From Haematobia irritans (lineage: Eukaryota > Arthropoda > Insecta > Diptera > Muscidae), in NCBI RefSeq assembly GCF_050003625.1, contig NC_134399.1, forward strand, positions 225,302,975 through 225,366,974: DNA of 64,000 bases. Reading direction: 5' to 3'. How positions within the stretch are numbered: the stretch's first letter is position 1; the number at the start of each line of letters is the position of its first letter. Of the stretch, positions 56,727 to 64,000 are shown piece after piece. Below the pieces are notes generated by a model. The model searched no databases and was not told where the DNA came from. It saw only the letters and a program-made list of their open reading frames with translations. Both the position numbers and the translations under genes were made by a program.

Positions 56727-57248
56727 CACTCAAAAAAAAAAAAAAGTGAACTCTCTATTTCACTAAAGCCAATTTAACTTTATTTTAGTTCATAGAAGTA
56801 TTATGTTTGGAGAAAGTTTTCTTTACTCTAATACTTTTTTGTATACGTTAGTTAAATTAACTAAACCCGAGGAAAAAAATATACTCAAATGAAGCATAAA
56901 GATTAACTAAATTTGTGTCTTCCACAAAATAGTTCAGAATTTCTTTAAATTTGTAAATTTTACCAAAAATGCGTCCATCGTGAACTTAGTATGTCACTAA
57001 AGACATTCTTGCAATTTTGAACTCCAAGATTTTTCGTCAAACTACAAAATTTTCTTTAACAAGTGAAAAAACTTAGTTATGTCTAATAAATTTTCTTGTA
57101 TTTGTCGAAAAATATTTACTTATTTTTATGACATCGGCGTGATGCCAACGCTTGTAATACTGTTAAGTTAAAATTTTCTACAAATATTCAAAATTTTCTA
57201 AAATTAACCGAAAGTTTTCTTCATGGTGGGTTCACTGTTTTTTCAGTG
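56727..57248 (+). mobile_element. Family E MITE with TA duplication
   Basis: 522 bp. Left end CACTCAAAAAAAAAAAAAAG then TGAAC; right end, reverse-complemented, CACTGAAAAAACAGTGAACC. TA is duplicated (56725-56726 and 57249-57250). Removing it restores TATATA-GATAAAATTTTGAC, an H-unit-like reading. The interior is almost the same as 58436-58951. Confidence 0.85.
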
Positions 57249-57249
57249 T

Positions 57250-58085
57250 AGATAAAATTTTGACAAAATTTTCTATAGAAGTAAAATGTTGACAACATTT
57301 TCTATAAAAATAAAATTCTGTCACAATTTTTTATAGAAATAAAATTTTCACAAAATTTTCTACAGAAATAAAAGTTTGACAAAATGTTCTGTAGAAATAA
57401 AATTAAAAAATAAAAATTCTGTAAAAATAAAATTTTGACAAAAATTTCTATAGAAATAAAATTTTGACAAAAATGTCTACAGAAATAAAATTTTTTTGTG
57501 GTTAGTGATGCCAGTATTGGGAATATTTTTCCTGGATGGGGACGAAAATTTTGAGTAGAGGACTTGGGGATTTGGTGGGAAATTTCCATATATTTGGGGA
57601 TTTTTTCGAAACCTTTTCAGTATAATAAATATAATAATACATACAATAGGTGCAAATGAAGCATTTGAAAGACAATCACTGTAGAAATAAAATTTTGACA
57701 AAATTTTCTACAGGAATAAAAATTTAAAAAAATTTTCTATAGAAATAAAATTTTGACAAAAATTTCTATAGAAATAAAATTTTGACAAAAATTTCTATAG
57801 AAATGAAATATTGACAAAAATTTCTATAGAAATAGAATTTTGACAAAAATTTCTATAGAAATAAAATTTTGACAAAATTTTCTATAAAAATAAAATTAAA
57901 AAAAAATTCTATAGAAATAAAATTTTGACAAAATTTTCTATAGAAATAAAATTTTGACAAAATTTTCTATAGAAATGAAATTTTGACAAAAATTTCTATA
58001 AAAACAAAATTTTGACAAAAATTTCTATAAAAATAAAATTTTTAAAATCTTCTATAGAAATTAAATTCTGACAAAATTGTTTGAC
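57250..58085 (+). repeat. Family H arrays with L copy 2
   Basis: 29-bp units run from 57250 to 57500. The L copy is at 57510-57645, and about fifteen more units (many very regular, core CTATAGAAATAAAATTTTG) run to 58085. Confidence 0.75.
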
Positions 58086-58089
58086 TATG

Positions 58090-58250
58090 GTGGCAAGTAA
58101 CATTTCCAAAGTGGTCAACGCGATATAGATGGGCGGCCTTCAACGAGGTATTATGATTTTTTTCTATGGGCAGAATCCAAAGTGGGATATCGAAATTCCA
58201 TGGTGACAAATGTTTCGGTCCTCCTGCAGGGGTTTAAGCCTTTATCCTAT
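58090..58250. other. Unassigned junction sequence
   Basis: Mixed text (GTGGTCAACGCGATATAGAT, GGTGACAAATGTTTCGGTCC) between the H array and family B, not matched elsewhere in the window. Confidence 0.3.
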
Positions 58251-58254
58251 GGAC

Positions 58255-59275
58255 AGAATACAATGGTCCTAAAGTACCTCAAGATTTTCAATTTCAGGCA
58301 AATCGGATAGTAAATTCAGTTTCTAGAAGCCCAAGATGTAAAATCGGGAGATCGGTCTATATGGGGTCTATACCAAAAGATGGACCGATATGCCCCATTT
58401 TCGCCAGACCTATTTGTGGTCGTAGAATACCTCTACACTCAAAAAAAAGTGAACTCTCTATTTCACTAAAGCCAATTTAACTTTATTTTAGTTCATGGAA
58501 TTATTAGCTTTAGAGAAAGTTTCCTTTACTCTAATAATTTTTTGTGTACGTTAGTTAAATTAACTAAAACCGAGGAAAAAAATAAACTCAAATGAAGCAT
58601 AATGATTAACTAAATTCGTACCTTCCACAAAATAGTTCAGAATTTCTTTAAATTTGTAAATTTTACCAAAAATGCGTCCATCATGAACTTCGTATATCAC
58701 TAAAGACATTCTTGCAATTTTTAACTTCAAGTTTTTCTTCCAAACTACAAAATTTTCTTTAACAAGTGAAAAAACTTAGTTATGTCTAATAAATTTTCTT
58801 GAATTTGTCGAAAAATCTTTACTTATTTTTATGACATTGGCGTGATGCCAACGTTTGTAATACTGTTTAGTTAAAATTTTCTACAAATATTCAAAATTTT
58901 CTAAAATTAACCGAAACTTTTCTTCCTGGTGGGTTCACTGTTTTTTCAGTGGAGATTTCCAATTTCAGACAAACTACGGTTTTTATAAGCACAAGACCCC
59001 AAATCGGGAGGTCGGTTTATATGGGGACTATATGAAAACTTGGACCGATGTAGCCCATCTTCGAACTTGACGTGCGTGCAAACAAAAAACGAATCTCTGC
59101 CAAATTTCAGGATGATAGCGCCATTATTGAAGGCTGTAGCGTGATTACAACAGACAGACAGACAGACGGACATGCTTATATCGTCTTAGAATTTCTCCCT
59201 TATCAAGAATATATATACTTTATATAGTCGGAAATCGATATTTCGATGTATTACAAATGGAATGACAAACTTATT
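58255..59275 (+). repeat. Family B repeat, interrupted by E
   Basis: B text 58255-58433 (GTCTATATGGGGTCTATACC, AAGATGGACCGATATGCCCC) continues after 58952 (TTCCAATTTCAGACAAACTA, GGTCGGTTTATATGGGGACT) and ends ATTTCAGGATGATAGCGCC, AGACAGACAGACGGACATGC, TATATACTTTATATAGTCGG, ATTTCGATGTATTACAAATG then GAATGACAAAC. Confidence 0.7.
58436..58951 (+). mobile_element. Family E MITE in family B
   Basis: 516 bp. CACTCAAAAAAAAGTGAACT to GGTTCACTGTTTTTTCAGTG. TA precedes it (58434-58435) but the right copy has changed to GG/GA. It differs from the copy at 56727 at scattered positions only. Confidence 0.8.
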
Positions 59276-59279
59276 AAAA

Positions 59280-59395
59280 AATCGGTAGGGGATCCGATAG
59301 GACTTCATCGGAAGTGGACAAAAATTGATTGGGGATTCTGGGATGCACTTTAAAAGAAATGTTTGTGGAACAACTTCAATTTTTTTTGCTGGGTA
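59280..59395 (+). repeat. Family I fragment
   Basis: CGGTAGGGGATCCGATAGGA, ACTTCATCGGAAGTGGACAA and AACTTCAATTTTTTTTGCTG then GG match 49360-49548. Confidence 0.45.
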
Positions 59396-60940
59396 GGAGA
59401 GAGTTACAACGCCGCCAATCGTATTCCTCTTTCAAGATTGCGAAATCTGTTAGACTGACCAAGGCCCTGTATCTTTATTGGTTTGAGTTCGCGTTGGCCA
59501 ACATTGGACCTATCTATGTGAGAATACCTCGCCAACCATATCACTTCTCTTTCACGATAGACCACAAAGGAGAATATTTGAAATCCCGGTCGAATGCCAT
59601 TGTCAAATTGCAGGAAACGAAAATTATTTGCATTTGAAAGTTGGGGGCCCAAGGGTCAAGGACATATCGCCCAAAATCATTTTGGGCGATTTGTCCCTTG
59701 GGGAATAAAAAATAGACATGCACAAATATGGTAGCAACCCTGATTTTGGGATACTACTCAAGACGATAAATGGAGAAAACAATGGCATTGTTTTCTCCAT
59801 GTTATTCTAAATGTAAATGCATTTTCGAAGCATTAACTGTTGACGAAATTTGAAACGTTGCAGTGTGCGTGCTTAAATCGATTTTAGCTGATATTCGCGC
59901 TTTTTCTTTATTATTTTGTTATTATGGGGGGTTCAAGTGCTTCGATGAAATGGGGGCTAGAACTGTTACCACTCTGGTTCCTGGCATTTCCAATAAAATG
60001 TGGGGTTTTTTGTGCATGCCTTGCCTTGTTCCTTCATGAGGTCATACTTGTCTTTTTCTGAGTCATCTACTAGCTAGCTTCCTAGCTTCTCATCGAGGGA
60101 AATGTAGAGTGGCAAAAAGAATATGCTATCAGTTCTTATAGCAGCACTTTCCTCTGGAGCTCTAGCAAAGAATCGAGTGTCGTTTCATCTGCCAGAATTT
60201 CATCAACAACATCAGAATTTGCATCAGTAGTTCCAACACCATCATTATGCTATTGCTTTGTGCTACTTCCAAGCTTGCTGCGGGGGGTAGCTCGCGTATC
60301 CACCAAGCTAGCGGTGTTTGGAACTTGTGCTGCTTGCCACATTTAACTAAATTCTTGGTTGCCAACATCGAACGCAAATGTTGGCCCAGTTCAGTTGCCA
60401 ATGTCACATTTATCGTTGACTTTGCCATAACTATCGATGTCAACTGCGAAGATAAGCGTAATTGTTTCCTCTACTGACGCTTTTGTTTCCCATCCCCTCC
60501 TAGGCCCTTTATAAGCTTCTGTTGGGGTCGCCCTTTGCCCTCCCCCACCCCACACTATTCAATTCACTCAATCATTCTTGCCGATAGTCAAGTTTTTCTA
60601 TGAGATGACAAAAGGGCGCAGGAATAAAGCGCATGAATGATTTTCATAGAGGTAGAAGTATTATGAGGGGTATTCCAGTAGAAAGTTGCTTAATATTGTA
60701 GAGAATGGGGATACAAATGTAGAAAATCGAAATCGACAAATCAACTTTTGATTTTTTTGAAGATGAAATCAAATGAACTAATCGACTTGTGGTTATGGTC
60801 GATTAATCCCACTTCGGTTCGCGAAATTGAATTCTGTCCCCCAATATCCCGGATGAGCTCGGGATATAAAATCGGGAAATTTTATTTTTAATTTCATGCA
60901 ATTTGGATGATAAAGAGTAGAGCGCCTTCTATCTCCTGTC
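59396..60940. other. Unique sequence, no gene recognised
   Basis: It includes a perfect-looking hairpin at 59647-59703 and, at 60120-60560, a stretch that is less A+T-rich and open on both strands (a 93-residue minus frame at 60162-60443 and a 76-residue plus frame). No domain is identifiable. It is the most plausible place for undetected host sequence in the right half of the window. Confidence 0.4.
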
Positions 60941-60944
60941 TATG

Positions 60945-61530
60945 TGGGGCTATGGTTAGCATGCCCGCCTTGCATACACAGGGTCGTGGCATCGAACCCA
61001 GTTTCGACCAAACACCAAAAAATTTTTCAGTGGTGGATTATTCCCTCTCAGTAATACTGCTCAAAGATATAAAAGAGGAAGATGGGAGATTTGCTACTGA
61101 GCACATCAAACCATTTACCACATTAGTTTAATACTCGAACCAAACGCGTATACGACAAGTATTGACATAGCATTAAAATGCAAATAAAAAGAAATTAAGA
61201 GCACGAAATAAATTTCCATAAAGGGAAAAATTTACTTTTTTTGTTGTTGCCTAAAATTTAACATTCTTCCATTAAGAAAAATACATTTTTCATTTAAAAA
61301 ATAAAAACGAAAAACAACTAAAAGATTACAAACATGTATTGAACTAATCTGGTAAATGCAACATTCGGTATGACGCAAGCCAATCTCCCATCTTCCTCTT
61401 TTATTATCTTTGATACTGGTGACATTTCGGAGTGTTTCAAAGCTTCTCTAAGTGGTTTCACTGCAATATGGAATACAGTCCGGACTCGGCTGTAAAAAGG
61501 GAGTCCCTTGCCATTGATCTAAAACATGAG
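60945..61530 (+). mobile_element. tRNA-headed SINE, split by a MITE
   Basis: The head lacks the first bases (GGGGCTATGGTTAGCATGCC) and has a changed B box (GGCATCGAACC). The body runs to CAGTAATACTG, is cut by the element at 61062-61412, and resumes with GGTGACATTTCGGAG to about 61530. No (CCTAA)n tail remains. Confidence 0.75.
61062..61412. mobile_element. 351-bp MITE with about 34-bp inverted ends
   Basis: Left end CAAAGATATAAAAGAGGAAG then ATGGGAGATT. The right end reverse-complements to CAAAGATAATAAAAGAGGAA then GATGGGAGATT, one extra A. The 8-bp flanks ATACTGCT (61054-61061) and ATACTGGT (61413-61420) differ at one base, which suggests hAT or P-type transposition. No gene. Confidence 0.85.
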
Positions 61531-61857
61531 CAAAATCTAAAATCTGCACCCTCAAAAAAAATCGCTTCTTTAACATATGTTCCAAACATATTTTGCAGGA
61601 AGCACAAATATTATTGGATACTGCCGAAACATTAATATGTTTGTTTTATGTGAACATATTATATGTTTGGAAGCATTTTGAGCCCAAAAATATTATATGC
61701 TTGGAAGAATTTTTCCCAAAGACGATTGTGCTCATTCCCTAACATACTCGTAATTTTCACTTCGACGAAATATTTTAGTTCTTGGCACCTTTTTCTGTAA
61801 TACACATAAGTTGAAGAAATTATTCATTTTTATAAATTTTTTTAAATTTTACCTTTC

Positions 61858-61930
61858 GCCTGCACGGAGAATAGAACCGAGGACCATACAGTTTGTAAGC
61901 CAACACACTATCCACTGGGCTACGTAGCTG
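61858..61930 (-). promoter_or_regulatory. tRNA-like Pol III module (minus) of full-length C
   Basis: On the minus strand: TACGTAGCCCAGTGGATAGT (A box TAGCCCAGTGG), then GTTGGCTTACAAACTGTATG, then GGTCCTCGGTTCTATTCTCC, the B box with one change. It points to lower coordinates. Confidence 0.6.
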
Positions 61931-62045
61931 TTATAGTCACCAGCAGATAAATATCGTTATAAGTTAAATTTATATAGCATAGTTTGCAGCGCCCACGAGC
62001 CCATGCAAACATAACATTATTTAACAGAAACATACATTTGTTTGC

Positions 62046-62120
62046 TACGTGGAGCAGTGGTTAGCATGTCTGCCTTGCATGCAAAGGGTCGTGGGTTCAA
62101 TCCCTGCTCCGATCGAACAC
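62046..62120 (+). promoter_or_regulatory. tRNA-like Pol III module (plus) of full-length C
   Basis: GGAGCAGTGGTTAGCATGTC, CTTGCATGCAAAGG, then GGTTCAATCCC as B box, followed by a run of T at 62121-62128 that could terminate Pol III. It is related to the SINE head and lies about 115 bp from the minus-strand module in divergent orientation. Confidence 0.6.
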
Positions 62121-63399
62121 TTTTTTTTAATTTACACATTTATATTTATACTATATTAAATTTTTATAATGAAACTTCGAAATGTGGGTTATTAAAGATT
62201 TATAGTCAGTAACAGTGCTTGATATAAACGAAATTGACTGATTTTTGGATAAAATATTATTTTTTTTTTTTGCAAAAATGACAATTTTGTAACAAAAAAC
62301 TGTTCCAAAATTTTAATTCCTTCCAAATTTTAAAGTTTTGTACCAAACTTTAAAATTTGGAAGGAATTCAAAAACTCTTAACAAAAGAAGAACGTGTAGT
62401 CGAGTATAAACATACATATATAATATAAACATAAATTTATTTAGGCGGGAACAGTTTTTTACTAGCATTTAACACCATCGATCTAAAATGCCTTTTATTT
62501 TTCTTTAATAATTCATTTTAAAGAAAATAAACTTTTTAAATTGTTTTAGCTGCAAAACTCGAACTTAATGCCCGCTTTTATATTTGAAGGTGTCCGTCAA
62601 CTCCTCGTGGGCTACTTATTAATAAAGAGGAACTAAACTTTGTTTTTATACATTTTACTGTGTAATTTTTCACTATTTCCTCCTTACTTCATTTTACTGT
62701 CCCAACTCTAAAAGAGTATATTGCCCTTTCGTTATTTTTATGAAGACCCCTGATTTCTTTTAACGAACCAAGAAAACATTTTTTCTTTTAACGAACCAAG
62801 AAAAAAATATGGGCACCATAATGCCAAAATGATAAACAAAACACATGTCTACACATACATAAAATGCTTCTCTCAAGGCGAAAACATATGCTGTTTGTTT
62901 TTCAAATGTCTATTCTCTTGGTTCCGAATTTCTATTCTCTTTACTCAAATTAAATAATATTTAGACTTAAGCGTATCAAATTTTTGGCCTTACCATAAAA
63001 CAGTTTTCCGAAACAACATACAGAAATTGTTCTCTATTGATTCTTTCGCTGTGTTATGTTGATATCTTTTGTCAACTCTCCCGGTTTCCATCTCTATTTC
63101 TTTCCCTATACTCTCTCTGTCGCTTTGAATAAAATATCACAACATATGTATGTTTAGTCGAAATTTGTAAATTTATATATGTTTGCATTCACACATATGA
63201 TTTTTATGAAACACTCATGCTCAAACATAATATATTCTAACATATTAACATAGATGTCCCAAACATTTAGTGTTAGTTTAGGAACATTACATGTTTGCAC
63301 TTAAATATATTGTGTTTTAAAATTGTGCCCGAAACATATTTTGTTTATATCGGAACATATGAAAAACATATTTTTCTAACAGTGTGTAAATTTTTACCG

Positions 63400-63878
63400 C
63401 CATTATTTAAATGACTACGAGAAGTAAAATCTGGACATTTTTCATGATCAGTGCGCCTACTTTATTCTCAAGAAGAGAAATTGGTTTATATGGAGTCCTT
63501 ACCAAATGGACCGATAAAAACTAAACCCGATACAGATTTTTGAGGGTATTTTTAAAAATGCCAGTATATATGTACAATTTCAGGCAAATCGGATACAAAC
63601 TGCGGTCTTTAGAAGCCAAGGAGCTAAATCGGGAGATCACTACTTCTAAATTTCCAATTTCACGCAAGTCGGATAAAAACTACGGTTTCCAGAAGCCCAA
63701 GTAGTGATATCCCTCCATATGGGGGCTATACCAAAACATGGGGCTATACACACCATATTCGGCTCACCTATTTTATTTTTGGTCCTAAAATACCTCACGA
63801 TTTCAAATTTCAGGCAAATTGGATGAAAACTACGGTTTCCAGAAGTTAAGGCAGTAAATTCGGGAGATAGGTATATAT
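63400..63878 (+). repeat. Family B repeat, 5' part
   Basis: TACGAGAAGTAAAATCTGG, TTGGTTTATATGGAGTCCTT, ACCAAATGGACCGATAAAAA, then AGGCAAATCGGATACAAACT and GAAGCCCAAGTAGTGATATC. It is cut at 63878 by the element that runs off the window. Confidence 0.6.
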
Positions 63879-64000
63879 TAGAGGTGTACACGTGAGTAAT
63901 ATTTTACTCACGCTCACGCACAATCACGACGGAAAAATCTTACTCACGCACACTCATGCACGATATTGTTTGGTAGGACTCACGCTTACGCACACTCACG
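63879..64000 (+). mobile_element. End of a hAT-like element running off the window
   Basis: It starts TAGAGGTGTACACGTGAGTA, followed by direct and inverted CTCACGC/CGTGAG repeats (TACTCACGCTCACGCACAAT, TACTCACGCACACTCATGCA). TAGAGGTG-type ends with dense subterminal repeats are seen in hAT elements. The other end and target duplication are outside the window. Confidence 0.55.

Larger units (their letters stand above)
61547..63384 (-). mobile_element. Family C element, full length
   Basis: 1838 bp from CACCCTCAAAAAAAATCGC to ATATTTTTCTAACAGTG (reverse complement CACTGTTAGAAAAATATG). It contains both tRNA-like modules, an inverted AATTTTGGAAGGAATT-type repeat near 62300-62370, and the TTTTAACGAACCAAGAAAA duplication at 62760-62805. 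It has no transposase, so it is non-autonomous. TA is not evident at the left flank. Confidence 0.75.

Overview
The window reads as a non-coding, strongly A+T-rich stretch of a higher-dipteran genome, most likely a calyptrate fly (Muscidae or a relative). This rests on the repeat families I recognise: DD41D and DD37E Tc1/mariner transposons, a Jockey-like LINE, tRNA-headed SINEs and Helentron-type interspersed repeats. The species is inference. I found no intact host gene, no real tRNA or rRNA gene, no CRISPR array and no bacterial or viral genes. Almost every open frame is a transposase or reverse-transcriptase relic, or an artefact of tandem repeats.

The families recur, so I use letters. 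A: about 1-2.5 kb repeat with a hairpin head, a central array of 153-bp monomers and a 3' module ending in GGTGGAGGGTATAAT. B, F and G: other interspersed repeats, of which B and G carry a related 3' module. C: about 1.3-1.8 kb CAC...GTG element holding two divergent tRNA-like modules. E, K and X/Y: TA-duplicating Tc1/mariner-type non-autonomous elements. H: arrays of a 29-bp A/T-rich unit. I, J and L: smaller dispersed repeats. SINE: about 350 bp, tRNA-like head and (CCTAA)n tail.

Layout. 1-5.3 kb: E, two A copies (one split by K), unique sequence. 5.4-6.4 kb: frameshifted DD37E transposase. 6.5-9.8 kb: nest F[H[C[fold-back]]] plus F[DD41D mariner]. 9.8-11.4 kb: mostly unique. 11.5-16.1 kb: Tc1-like element X interrupted by A, a hAT end and by its own relative Y. 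16.1-18.1 kb: C relic split by a TIR element, then a SINE inside a B-like repeat. 18.1-20.4 kb: mostly unique. 20.4-24.6 kb: B, Jockey-like RT relic split by a hAT-type element, A. 24.6-26.0 kb: unique. 26.0-31.7 kb: one C copy swollen by (TA)n, a C-like element and the best A copy. 31.8-34.0 kb: G and a 959-bp tandem duplication containing SINEs. 34.0-37.4 kb: F and B, the latter split by a 2.2-kb hAT-type element. 37.4-39.0 kb: unique. 39.0-41.0 kb: A with a SINE inside. 41.2-42.6 kb: hAT transposase C-terminal relic split by a hAT-type element. 43.5-46.7 kb: SINE, H, G, J, A, H. 47.7-49.6 kb: I, reverse A, I. 50.2-53.9 kb: second DD41D mariner split by a 2.6-kb element. 54.0-58.1 kb: K, unique sequence, L/H/E. 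58.2-59.4 kb: B with E. 59.4-60.9 kb: unique. 60.9-64 kb: SINE split by a MITE, full-length C, B, and the end of a hAT-like element.

The elements do not form a pathway. Their interest is structural: clean target duplications, self-nesting, shared modules between families, and a reading-frame-preserving tandem array. All family names beyond the letters are assigned from motifs seen here, without a database search.
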